From the NCBI RefSeq assembly GCF_012113595.1, contig NZ_CP050831.1, positions 3,472,001-3,536,000 of the forward strand: 64,000 bases of DNA, in the 5' to 3' direction. Both the position numbers and the translations under genes were made by a program. Shown in pieces: positions 17,148 through 25,273 of the stretch (position 1 is the stretch's first letter; the number at the start of each line of letters is the position of its first letter). The notes below the pieces were generated by a model, which was given only the letters and a program-made list of their open reading frames with translations, had not been told where the DNA came from and searched no databases. This DNA is from Bacteroides faecium (GTDB lineage Bacteria; Bacteroidota; Bacteroidia; Bacteroidales; Bacteroidaceae).

Positions 17148-17177
17148 CAAAGATAACCTCATTTTGCTTTTTTCAAA
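17148..17177 (-). promoter_or_regulatory. Promoter of Fic-1
   Basis: On the minus strand, TTTG (17174-17177), an 18-base spacer and TATCTTTG (17148-17155), an exact TAnnTTTG -7 box. Predicted transcription start is near 17142. Confidence 0.7.
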
Positions 17178-17236
17178 GAACTTTTCCTGCATTTTATACG
17201 TTTTTCTAGTATAGTTAAATATACAATAGAATCAAA

Positions 17237-18550
17237 ATGAATATAGCAATGACCGGAGCTACCGGATATATAGGTAAACATCTCTCCAACTATCTGACCG
17301 AAAAGGGCGGACATCGCGTGATTCCTTTGGGAAGGTCGATGTTTCGTGAAGGCATGTCCGGGCATTTGATTCAGACGCTGGCGCATTGCGATGTCATCAT
17401 CAATCTGGCGGGAGCGCCGATTAACAAGCGTTGGACGCCGGAGCACAAGCAAGAGCTTTTCGACAGTCGTATCGTTGTCACGCACCGTATAATCCGTGCG
17501 CTGAATGCTGTGCGGACGAAACCGAAGTTGATGATTTCCGCTTCTGCCGTGGGATATTATCCTGCGATGGCGGAAGTGGACGAATATACCCGTACCCGTG
17601 GAGACGGCTTCCTGTCCGACCTTTGCTATGCATGGGAGAAAGAAGCCAAACGCTGTCCCGAACATACGCGGCTCGTCATTACCCGTTTCGGTGTCGTGCT
17701 TTCACCGGACGGCGGGGCGATGCAGCAGATGCTCCGTCCTTTGCAGGCAACGAAGATTGCCGCTGCCATCGGTCCCGGCACCCAGCCTTTCCCGTGGATA
17801 GATATGCGCGACCTCTGCCGTGCCATGGAATTTTTTATCAGTCATGAGGAGACACGCGGCGTATATAACCTGGTTGCTCCGCAACAAATCTCCCAATATA
17901 CTTTCGCCCGTGAAATGGCGAAAGCCTATCATGCGTGGGCAACAGTCGTCGTTCCTCAAACAGTCTTCCGAACGCTCTATGGGGAAGCCGCTTCTTTCCT
18001 CACATCCGGTCAGCGGGTGCGTCCTACGCGCCTTCAGGAAGCAGGATTCCACTTCGCTGTCCCCAACGTAGAACGGCTTTTCAAAGGAACAGACCACAGT
18101 ACCGTCCGAACCCTCGACCTGAACCGCTACATGGGACTTTGGTATGAAATAGCCCGCTACGAGAACCGCTTTGAACGTGGACTTGTCGATGTGACCGCCA
18201 CCTACACGCTCCGTCCGGACGGCACTATCCGTGTAGAGAACCGGGGATGCAAGCGTAATTCTCCCTATGATATTTGCAGGACCGCCAACGGTCACGCCAA
18301 GATACCCGACTCCTCGCAGCCGGGCAAACTGAAAGTGTCTTTCTTTCTCAACTTCTATTCAGACTATTATGTGCTGGAATTGGACGGGGAGAATTACAAC
18401 TATGCACTTGTAGGCAGCAGCACCGACAAATATCTCTGGATACTCAGCCGGACACCGCAACTGCCGGAAGATATAAAGAAAAAACTCGTCACCGCTGCCG
18501 AACGCCGTGGCTACGATACAAACCGATTGCAATGGATCGAGCAATTCTAA
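17237..18550 (+). CDS. TIGR01777-type epimerase fused to a lipocalin (Blc-like)
   Basis: 437 residues in two parts. Residues 1-290 are an SDR-type NAD-dependent epimerase: GATGYIGKHL for nucleotide binding, SASAVGYY with the catalytic Tyr region, and a DUF1731 tail (LTSGQRVRPTRLQEAGF). Residues 295-437 are a bacterial lipocalin of the Blc type, with LNRYMGLWYEIARYENRFERGL (Gly-x-Trp near the start) and the family pattern YNYALVGSSTDKYLWILSR. Each half is a full domain, so this is a fusion and not a run-on error. Blc binds fatty acids or lysophospholipids and is usually a separate outer-membrane lipoprotein; here no signal peptide is present, so a cytoplasmic role is implied. The substrate is unknown. 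Confidence 0.92.
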   Translation: MNIAMTGATGYIGKHLSNYLTEKGGHRVIPLGRSMFREGMSGHLIQTLAHCDVIINLAGAPINKRWTPEHKQELFDSRIVVTHRIIRALNAVRTKPKLMISASAVGYYPAMAEVDEYTRTRGDGFLSDLCYAWEKEAKRCPEHTRLVITRFGVVLSPDGGAMQQMLRPLQATKIAAAIGPGTQPFPWIDMRDLCRAMEFFISHEETRGVYNLVAPQQISQYTFAREMAKAYHAWATVVVPQTVFRTLYGEAASFLTSGQRVRPTRLQEAGFHFAVPNVERLFKGTDHSTVRTLDLNRYMGLWYEIARYENRFERGLVDVTATYTLRPDGTIRVENRGCKRNSPYDICRTANGHAKIPDSSQPGKLKVSFFLNFYSDYYVLELDGENYNYALVGSSTDKYLWILSRTPQLPEDIKKKLVTAAERRGYDTNRLQWIEQF

Positions 18551-18576
18551 AAAAAACAAGATTAAAAAACAAGATT

Positions 18577-18840
18577 ATGGATTACGAAATTATTCATCAG
18601 CCCGAACAGAAACTGTTCAAGACAGAAGTAGACGGTCGCACCGCCTTTGTACAATATCGCCTTTTAGGTGATTCTCTCGACATCATCCACACGATTGTCC
18701 CCCGTCCGATAGAAGGTCGCGGAATAGCCGCCGCACTGGTAAAAGCCGCTTATGACTACGCGCTGTCCAACGGAATGAAACCGAAAGCCACCTGCTCATA
18801 TGCCGTGAAGTGGTTAGAGCGCCACCCGGAACTGGGATAA
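18577..18840 (+). CDS. Small GNAT-like N-acetyltransferase (YidJ/Acetyltransf_CG type)
   Basis: 87 residues from ATG 18577, 26 bases after the epimerase-lipocalin stop. The acetyl-CoA loop is seen as PIEGRGIAAALVKAAYDYA, followed by KPKATCSYAVKWLERHPEL, typical of the minimal GNAT family PF14542. The frame is open further upstream but only overlaps the preceding gene. Substrate unknown; probably co-transcribed with the preceding gene. Confidence 0.88.
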   Translation: MDYEIIHQPEQKLFKTEVDGRTAFVQYRLLGDSLDIIHTIVPRPIEGRGIAAALVKAAYDYALSNGMKPKATCSYAVKWLERHPELG

Positions 18841-18939
18841 AAAAAATGATAAAAGGATTTGAGTATGGAGTGTCCCGGGTGGCTATATTGAGAACTGGTA
18901 TTGTATTGTTACCGTTTTTGTATTGTTACCATTGATAAG

Positions 18940-21738
18940 TTATAAGGAAAAAAGTTCAAGTAACTCTTCTTTTTTCAATGGCTTGGTTAAGAATGCGTTG
19001 CATCCTGCTTCCATGGCGCTTGCCCTGTCGGCATCGAATGCATTGGCGGTAAGTGCGATAATGGGGATGACAGGATTCAGTTCTCTGATTTTCTTTGTAG
19101 CTTCGAGCCCGCCCATAATCGGCATCTTCATATCCATGAGGACGATGTCGAACTTGTCATTACGTACTTGTTCCACTGCTTCCACTCCGTTCACCACACG
19201 GGTAATCTGGTATTCCTTGAGGATATGTTTCACTAATGAATAATTACTGTCATTATCTTCGGCAATCAGTATTTGAAGCTCTTTCTCATTTATATTTTTC
19301 AGAGAAATAGGTTGCCTTGAAGGAACTTCCTTTTCTGCCTGAACAGCTTGAACAGACTGTGACGCTGCTTTCGTTTCTGCATCTTCCTGCATGTCTATTT
19401 CACACGGCACCCATGCCCAGAAAGTAGAACCGGCGCCGGGCGTGGAAGTAAATCCTATTTCTCCCCCCGCGCCTTCTATGATAGCCCTCGAAATAGCTAA
19501 TCCGAGTCCCGTTCCCTGTGCGAATTCATTAAGCTTTTGAAATCGTCCGAATACCCTGTTCTGTAATTCAAGCGGGATACCGACCCCCGAATCTTCCACA
19601 TAAAACCTGATACCACCGTTTTCTATGCTGTATCCCATTTTTATATGTCCGGAATGGGTACATTTTATTGCATTCGTGAGGAAATTCATCCACACTTGTT
19701 TGAGCCGGTTTCTATCCAGGAATATCCAACAGTCCGGACCGGAATTATCCATGATAAATTCTACGTCCGGATTGGTGATTTTCGGTTGAATCATGGTGTA
19801 AAGCTCACCGGATACCTTTGCCAGATTGAATTTTTCCCTCTTGCGTTCGAGTATGCCTGATTCAATCTTGGAAAGGTCGAGAATATCGTTAATCAGGCGC
19901 AACAACAGTTCGTTGTTCGATTCGATAATTTCCATATATTCCGCCTTTTCTTCGGGGTCGTCACAATCTACCATCAGTCCGGAGAAACCGACAATAGCAT
20001 TCAACGGCGTACGTATCTCGTGGCTCATATTGGCGAGGAAAGCGGATTTGAGACGGTCGGAAAGTTCGGCTTTGTCTTTAAGCTCCTTTAATTGCTGTGC
20101 CATCTTCTCCCACTTCGTGTTGTTGAACTTGATGCCGGTGTAGCGGATGATTTTGCCTTTTTTATCTCTTTCCACCTGAATACCGGTGACTATCAGAGTC
20201 TGCCATTCTTTATCCCATTTTGTTTTGGAACGGTACTGGAAATTGAATTCCTGTTCTTTTCCCTGAAGCATGCTCTCGAAATACTTACGCACGGTTTCTA
20301 TGTCGTCCGGATGGGCGGCACTTAAATATTGGTCGATATTGATTGGCGTTTCGGGGTGATAATCGTTTACGGGATCATTGAAAGCCGTGAATTGCAGGGT
20401 TGTCACGTCAAAATCCCAATAGGACATTCCGACAGTCTTGAAAGTAAGCTCCATTTTGTAATTTCTCTCTTTGAGCTCCTCGTTCAAGCGGTGGAGCTTG
20501 GAGATATTTTGACGGAAACCGGTGAAACGTATGGTATTCCCGTTCTCGTCTTGCTCGAATGGCACACCGATAACGTTGCAATACTGCCATGATTCATCGT
20601 ACTTGGTCTGTATGCGGCAAGTGAAATTTACGGTTTCGTTTTCACCGGACAGCATGGATTGCATCGCGTCGAAATAAGTGGAGCGATCGTCCGGATGCAC
20701 GACGCTCTCAAATTCTTTGATGGTGATAAGCCTGTTGGGAGCATAATCGTTGATAGGGTCATTGTAAGATTCGAATTTCTGGCTGCTTACGTCGAAATCC
20801 CAATGCACGATATTGCTCACTTGCATGGCAAGTTCGCGTTTTGAAGTCAGGTCTTGTGTCTTTTTCAGCATTTGCACCTTTTCCGTTACATCCAGTTGGG
20901 TACCGACGATTAGTAGTTTGCCCCGATGTTCGGATGATAATCTCATCCGGCTTTCGTAATGGCGGTATTGTTTTTCTTCTTTGTTGTAAAAACGCAGTGT
21001 GGTGTGTACCTGTTGGGTTTCCCTGTTTATGAGCTGGGCGAAAAGCTGCATTAACTGTATGCGGTCTTGCGGGTGCAGCAGGCTCTGCATCTGTTCCAGG
21101 GTCATCGCTTCTTTTGCCAGCGCGTCTCCGTGTAATGTGCTGAATTCCTTTTTGTGGACGTTATATACCCATGACGCCATATTCGCTGCTTCCATTGCCA
21201 TTTCCAGGTTCTTTTTGCTTTCTTCTGTCCGGAACTCCGCTTCTTTGTCGGAAGTCACGTCATTGGAGAGTAGTATATGTCCGATGATACTGCCTTTATC
21301 ATTGAGTATAGGGACTATCCGGGTTTCGTAAATGATAGAATTCTTGTTTTTGCTGCTGAAATAGGCATCGTTGTTGATACGTTCAAAGTCGTATTCAAAC
21401 TCCAGAGTGGTATCCTCGCCCCTTTGTACCTTGGATTTCAACTCGGCATCCATATAAGGGCTGTCGAAAAGATTGACTTTGTTTATGACTGTTGTCGGGT
21501 CACTTACTCCATACATCTTTAATGCCGGTTCATTGATTTTGCGCAGGATGCCATTAGTATCATAGATTTCGATACTCATAGGTAAACTGGCATAGATTTT
21601 GTCCGCAAGTAAGAGTTGTGCCTGCTCCGATTCGAAAATATCATTTTCCGAAGACATATTGTCGTCTTTGAGAGAAGCTGATTCGGTTTGTTTCATTTGT
21701 CGTCTATTTTTATCCGTAATCAGGACTGAACTATTCAT
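18940..21738 (-). CDS. Soluble hybrid sensor histidine kinase with four PAS-like domains
   Basis: 932 residues with no transmembrane segment. Four PAS/PAC-like domains (about 45-165, 180-285, 305-420, 430-545), the later ones sharing HPDD and ending in RFTGFRQNI- or RYTGIKFN-like segments. Then HisKA with the phospho-accepting His in MSHEIRTPLNAIVGF, HATPase_c (NAIKC, DSGVGIP, GTGLGLAI) and a C-terminal receiver (AEDNDSN, phospho-Asp in VLMDMKMPIMGG, Lys in TKPLKKEEL). It should sense a cytoplasmic signal, perhaps redox or a small ligand, and phosphorylate its own receiver. No output regulator lies next to it, so a phosphorelay partner is elsewhere. Confidence 0.95.
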   Translation of the reverse strand: MNSSVLITDKNRRQMKQTESASLKDDNMSSENDIFESEQAQLLLADKIYASLPMSIEIYDTNGILRKINEPALKMYGVSDPTTVINKVNLFDSPYMDAELKSKVQRGEDTTLEFEYDFERINNDAYFSSKNKNSIIYETRIVPILNDKGSIIGHILLSNDVTSDKEAEFRTEESKKNLEMAMEAANMASWVYNVHKKEFSTLHGDALAKEAMTLEQMQSLLHPQDRIQLMQLFAQLINRETQQVHTTLRFYNKEEKQYRHYESRMRLSSEHRGKLLIVGTQLDVTEKVQMLKKTQDLTSKRELAMQVSNIVHWDFDVSSQKFESYNDPINDYAPNRLITIKEFESVVHPDDRSTYFDAMQSMLSGENETVNFTCRIQTKYDESWQYCNVIGVPFEQDENGNTIRFTGFRQNISKLHRLNEELKERNYKMELTFKTVGMSYWDFDVTTLQFTAFNDPVNDYHPETPINIDQYLSAAHPDDIETVRKYFESMLQGKEQEFNFQYRSKTKWDKEWQTLIVTGIQVERDKKGKIIRYTGIKFNNTKWEKMAQQLKELKDKAELSDRLKSAFLANMSHEIRTPLNAIVGFSGLMVDCDDPEEKAEYMEIIESNNELLLRLINDILDLSKIESGILERKREKFNLAKVSGELYTMIQPKITNPDVEFIMDNSGPDCWIFLDRNRLKQVWMNFLTNAIKCTHSGHIKMGYSIENGGIRFYVEDSGVGIPLELQNRVFGRFQKLNEFAQGTGLGLAISRAIIEGAGGEIGFTSTPGAGSTFWAWVPCEIDMQEDAETKAASQSVQAVQAEKEVPSRQPISLKNINEKELQILIAEDNDSNYSLVKHILKEYQITRVVNGVEAVEQVRNDKFDIVLMDMKMPIMGGLEATKKIRELNPVIPIIALTANAFDADRASAMEAGCNAFLTKPLKKEELLELFSL

Positions 21739-21947
21739 TTTTCTGATTCACTATATTATATTACAGTCCTAATGAAAGAACGTAGCGTTACAAATGTATA
21801 ATAAAAATGCGACAAAGCGAAATAATGTATGATAAAAAAGAAAATATGAACAATTCCTGTTGTCTATTCATGGACAATTAGCAGATGAATACTGTGTTTT
21901 TTCATTTTCGGGATAAGGTTGGCTGGAGACTTCTATAAAAGACATAA

Positions 21948-22013
21948 AGGGCTGTATCAAAAGACTATCGAAACAAATTTGCTTGATGTTGTTGCCTTTT
22001 TTTATACAGCCCT
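21948..22013 (-). terminator. Long-loop terminator after the zinc-ribbon gene
   Basis: AGGGCTGTAT (21948-21957) and ATACAGCCCT (22004-22013) pair perfectly over a 46-base loop; on the minus strand a T-rich stretch follows. The rest of 21739-22028 shows nothing else. Confidence 0.6.
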
Positions 22014-22028
22014 CTCTGTTGTTCTTTC

Positions 22029-22298
22029 TTATTTTTTCCACCTTTTCAGTTGGGGGAAGAATTCTTTCATGGTGGCGCGTGCTTCTTCAATGGTGTACTT
22101 TACTTCCGAGTCTTTGTTGAACTCGTCGAGGTACTTCAGGTTAAGTTCAATCATTTCGTCCATCGTACAGTCTTTGGTGAAATGTCCGTTCTCATAGCAA
22201 TAGTGACAATAATCTTGGTTCTTGCTACCGTCCGCTTCTGTTCCGAATGTAGATTCGTCTATCGGCATGGCACAACATTGACAAATTTTCTGTTCCAT
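22029..22298 (-). CDS. Small putative zinc-ribbon protein (Zn_ribbon_2)
   Basis: 89 residues. The N-terminus KICQCCAMPIDESTFGTEADG with CHYCYENGHFTKDC gives two Cys pairs (C-x2-C), the PF12674 putative zinc ribbon. The C-terminal half is a helical stretch (TMDEMIELNLKYLDEFNK) common to the family. Function unknown; members occur widely in Bacteroides and Clostridia. It is monocistronic and followed by a terminator-like hairpin. Confidence 0.9.
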   Translation of the reverse strand: MEQKICQCCAMPIDESTFGTEADGSKNQDYCHYCYENGHFTKDCTMDEMIELNLKYLDEFNKDSEVKYTIEEARATMKEFFPQLKRWKK

Positions 22299-22409
22299 CT
22301 TTATTCTTGTTTTAAGTTTCTGTTACCGAACAAATATAGGAAGATTTATTGGAACAATACTTATCCCTTCTTGCTAATTTTCAATCCTTTTTTCTGCCGG
22401 TTCGTTCTG

Positions 22410-23144
22410 TTATCCATTCGTTTTTACAGGCAGGCGTTTCCATATCCAGCGGGGAATCATTTTCCAGAAGAATACGAGTATTCGGTAACGCCAGTCGATT
22501 ACTACTACCCGCCTTTTATGCTTCAGGGCATCGGCAATATGTCTTCCCACCTTTTCCGCTTTCATCAGCATCGGATAATGCTTTCCGTCGTTCAATAAAT
22601 CGGTGGATACAAATCCGGGGCGAATATCGGTGAAATGAATCTTCAATTTCTGGAGATGTGCAAGTTGCTCAAGGGCATCGATATAAGTATTCTGAAAACG
22701 TTTGGTTGCAGAGTAGGCAGGCGCTACACCAAGCCCCTTTGTTCCTGCAATGGAACTGATTACCGCCAAATGTCCGCCACCATTCTTTCTGAAATATGCA
22801 AAAGCTGTATCCACCATGCGGATAAATCCTTCCACATTGGTACGCGCCGTATTCAATTCCACTTCCATATCCAGCTTCATGTTTTGGAAACCGATGCCGG
22901 AACTAAGGAGAAATAAGTCCATGCCGCCCACTTTGTTGATGAGTATGTTCAGCTTTTCCGCTGCGTCTTCCTGAGTCACGTCCAAAGTCTGGATTTCGAT
23001 TTGGTCGGGTGCAACCCGTTGTAGGGTTTCGAGGGCGGACTGTCGTCTGCCTGCTATTCCAATCTGCCAGCCTTCCAGCAACAGGCATTTTGCAACTTCT
23101 TGCCCGATGCCGGAAGTGGCTCCTATAATAATAGCTCGTTTCAT
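22410..23144 (-). CDS. SDR family NAD(P)-dependent oxidoreductase
   Basis: 244 residues of a classical short-chain dehydrogenase: TGATSGIGQEV-type loop (GATSGIGQEVAKCL), the NNAG-equivalent SSGIG, catalytic Ser in VISSIAG, and YSATK giving Tyr and Lys of the active site. A hydrophobic C-terminus (ILVFFWKMIPRWIWKRL) suggests membrane association, as in DltE/YdfG-like members. The substrate cannot be told from sequence. Same strand as the YgbA-type gene 34 bases upstream, probably one transcript. Confidence 0.92.
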   Translation of the reverse strand: MKRAIIIGATSGIGQEVAKCLLLEGWQIGIAGRRQSALETLQRVAPDQIEIQTLDVTQEDAAEKLNILINKVGGMDLFLLSSGIGFQNMKLDMEVELNTARTNVEGFIRMVDTAFAYFRKNGGGHLAVISSIAGTKGLGVAPAYSATKRFQNTYIDALEQLAHLQKLKIHFTDIRPGFVSTDLLNDGKHYPMLMKAEKVGRHIADALKHKRRVVVIDWRYRILVFFWKMIPRWIWKRLPVKTNG

Positions 23145-23178
23145 TAGAAATATATATGTTTAGATTAACGTTGTTTTT

Positions 23179-23478
23179 CTATAAATTCAGCAAATGCCGG
23201 ATAGCTTCCCAAGGTGAATAAATCAACATTCGCGGACCGGAGAAGCGCATCACCACCCGCATCCGTTCACGCATTGTCGGTTTGTAACAATGCACCGTAC
23301 ATTTCTTGCATGAACTTTTGTTTTCTCCGAACGGGCAATGGTCAAGACGCGCATGCGCATAGCGAAGCAGCTCCTCACAATCAGGGCAGAGAACAGCGTT
23401 CTTCTCCTTCTTACGGCAGTAGAGACGTACCATCAATTCTACTATTTTCTTCTCATGTGCGATGCGTTGTTTCTTCAT
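23179..23478 (-). CDS. Nitrous-oxide-stimulated promoter family protein (YgbA-like)
   Basis: 99 residues. Six Cys stand in the family pattern (LCPDCEELLRYAHARLDHC and CPFGENKSSCKKCTVHCY), and the motif RMRVVMRFSGPRMLIYSP is characteristic of PF11756. In E. coli the homologue ygbA is induced by nitric oxide through NsrR. The Cys set could hold an Fe-S cluster or zinc. A role in nitrosative-stress response is inferred from the family only. Confidence 0.9.
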   Translation of the reverse strand: MKKQRIAHEKKIVELMVRLYCRKKEKNAVLCPDCEELLRYAHARLDHCPFGENKSSCKKCTVHCYKPTMRERMRVVMRFSGPRMLIYSPWEAIRHLLNL

Positions 23479-23541
23479 CTTCTCTTTTTGAACTGTACAA
23501 AGATAAGGAAGATTACAGAAAAAATATCCAATTCTGTTTTG

Positions 23542-23549
23542 TATCTTTG
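23542..23549 (+). promoter_or_regulatory. -7 box directly before a start codon
   Basis: TATCTTTG fits TAnnTTTG; the ATG at 23554 comes 5 bases after it, about where transcription should begin. The mRNA would be leaderless. Confidence 0.5.
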
Positions 23550-23553
23550 CAGC

Positions 23554-23760
23554 ATGAGAAAGTTATTGTGTCCGCAATGTAAGATTGCTGCCCTATATGT
23601 AAAGAATGACCGGAACGAAAGATTGCTGGTTTATGTAATGGAAGATGGAGAGGTCGTGCCCAAGAATCCTGCCGATTCTATGGAAGGATTCGATTTGACA
23701 GAGGTCTATTGTTTGGGCTGTTCGTGGCATGGTTCGCCTAAAAGACTGGTGAAAAGATAA
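23554..23760 (+). CDS. Small two-CxxC zinc-binding protein
   Basis: 68 residues from ATG 23554. Two Cys pairs, CPQC near the N-terminus and CLGC near the C-terminus, flank an acidic middle (YVMEDGEVVPKNPADSMEG), suggesting one zinc ribbon. I know no precise family beyond conserved Bacteroides hypothetical proteins. The gene stands alone between the divergent YgbA-type gene and the MATE gene, with its -7 box at 23542 touching the start. Confidence 0.72.
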   Translation: MRKLLCPQCKIAALYVKNDRNERLLVYVMEDGEVVPKNPADSMEGFDLTEVYCLGCSWHGSPKRLVKR

Positions 23761-23842
23761 GGAGACTTCCTGTTCTGAGTTTTTTTGATTTATGTCAATG
23801 AAAGTGGAAAGAGGATTTGAATCTTTCTAACGGGATTTTCCG

Positions 23843-23850
23843 TATCTTTG
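23843..23850 (+). promoter_or_regulatory. -7 box of the MATE transporter gene
   Basis: TATCTTTG, 24 bases before ATG 23875; a TTTG lies 23 bases further upstream (23816-23819), slightly beyond the usual spacing. Confidence 0.6.
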
Positions 23851-23874
23851 CACGCAATTTTAGAACATAGACGT

Positions 23875-25248
23875 ATGGCAACTTCTAAAGAAATGACGGC
23901 AGGGCCGGCATTACCGCTTATTTTAAAGTTTACACTGCCGCTTTTGCTCGGCAATCTGCTGCAACAAACGTACTCGCTTGTCGATGCGGCAATCGTTGGA
24001 AAGTTTTTGGGAATTAACGCGTTGGCTTCGGTAGGGGCCAGCACATCGGTCGTGTTCCTTATTCTAGGATTCTGCAACGGGTGTTGCGGTGGTTTCGGGA
24101 TTCCCGTGGCGCAGAAATTCGGAGCGAGGGATTATAGCACGATGCGCAGTTATATATCCGTCAGTCTGAAGCTCTCTCTGGTGATGTCTGTCACTATCGC
24201 TGTCGTCACCAGTATCTTGTGTGCGGATATTCTTCGGATGATGCGTACGCCGGAGAATATTTTCGAAGGAGCGTATGCTTATCTGCTTGTCACCTTTATC
24301 GGTGTGCCTTTTACGTTCTTCTACAATCTTCTTTCAAGCATTATCCGTGCGTTGGGAGACAGCAAGACGCCTTTTTGGTTTCTGCTTCTTTCTACGGTTT
24401 TGAATATTGTTCTTGATTTGTTCTGTATTCTGGTGCTCGACTGGGGAGTGGCGGGAGCTGCCATTGCTACGGTTATCTCACAGGGACTTTCGGCCGTACT
24501 CTGTTATATTTATATGTATCGCAAGTTTGATATTTTGCAGAGTTCCCCGAAGGAACGCCGGTTTCAGCCGAGACTGGCTAAGACGCTGCTCTATATCGGT
24601 GTGCCTATGGGACTGCAATTTTCTATTACTGCCATCGGCAGTATCATGCTGCAAAGTGCGAACAATGCATTGGGTACAGCCTGTGTGGCTGCCTTTACTT
24701 CGGCCATGCGTATCAAGATGTTCTTTATCTGTACATTCGAGAGCCTGGGTATTGCCATGGCAACGTATAGCGGACAGAATTACGGTGCAGGCAAACCGGA
24801 ACGTATCTGGCAGGGGATTAAGGCAAGTGCCTTGATGATGATTGTCTATGCCGCATTTACTTTCGTGCTCTTGATGCTGGGAGCTAAATACTTTGCCCTA
24901 ATCTTTGTAGACCCGTCAGAAACGGAGATTCTGTTGGATACGGAACTTTTCCTTCATATTTCCTGTATGTTCTTCCCTACGCTTGGATTATTATGCATCT
25001 TGCGTTATACCATCCAAGGAGTGGGCTTTACGAATCTAGCCATGTTCTCCGGAGTGGCGGAAATGATTGCCCGTATTCTCGTCAGCCTTTATGCTGTTCC
25101 TGCTTTCGGTTTTCTTGCCGTTTGCTACGGTGACCCGATGGCTTGGATAGCTGCCGACTTGTTCCTGGTTCCTGCTTTCATCTATGTTTACAGGAGATTG
25201 AAGAGGCAGGTATTAACAAATAGTCCGGTTGCGCAAACTGCGGCATAA
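23875..25248 (+). CDS. MATE family multidrug efflux transporter
   Basis: 457 residues from ATG 23875, chosen because the promoter box at 23843 lies just upstream and inside the longer frame from 23848. About twelve transmembrane helices in two MatE halves; the first half shows LGNLLQQTYSLVDAAIVGKFLG and the second AIGSIMLQSANNALG, both family hallmarks. It should export cationic drugs or metabolites in exchange for Na+ or H+. No regulator adjoins it. Confidence 0.93.
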   Translation: MATSKEMTAGPALPLILKFTLPLLLGNLLQQTYSLVDAAIVGKFLGINALASVGASTSVVFLILGFCNGCCGGFGIPVAQKFGARDYSTMRSYISVSLKLSLVMSVTIAVVTSILCADILRMMRTPENIFEGAYAYLLVTFIGVPFTFFYNLLSSIIRALGDSKTPFWFLLLSTVLNIVLDLFCILVLDWGVAGAAIATVISQGLSAVLCYIYMYRKFDILQSSPKERRFQPRLAKTLLYIGVPMGLQFSITAIGSIMLQSANNALGTACVAAFTSAMRIKMFFICTFESLGIAMATYSGQNYGAGKPERIWQGIKASALMMIVYAAFTFVLLMLGAKYFALIFVDPSETEILLDTELFLHISCMFFPTLGLLCILRYTIQGVGFTNLAMFSGVAEMIARILVSLYAVPAFGFLAVCYGDPMAWIAADLFLVPAFIYVYRRLKRQVLTNSPVAQTAA

Positions 25249-25267
25249 TGCCGGTTTACGCAACCGG
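25225..25267. other. Nested palindrome across the MATE stop codon
   Basis: CCGGTTGCG (25225-25233) pairs with CGCAACCGG (25259-25267), and the loop holds the palindrome CGGCATAATGCCG (25241-25253). The stop codon lies inside. It sits between convergent genes; no T run follows on the plus strand, so it is not a canonical terminator. Confidence 0.55.
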
Positions 25268-25273
25268 AAAGGG

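Noticed and set aside
17237..18550. A sequencing frameshift or two genes run together in the epimerase-lipocalin gene
   Set aside because: The linker reads without a stop, both domains are complete, and the frame does not change, so a true fusion is the simpler reading.
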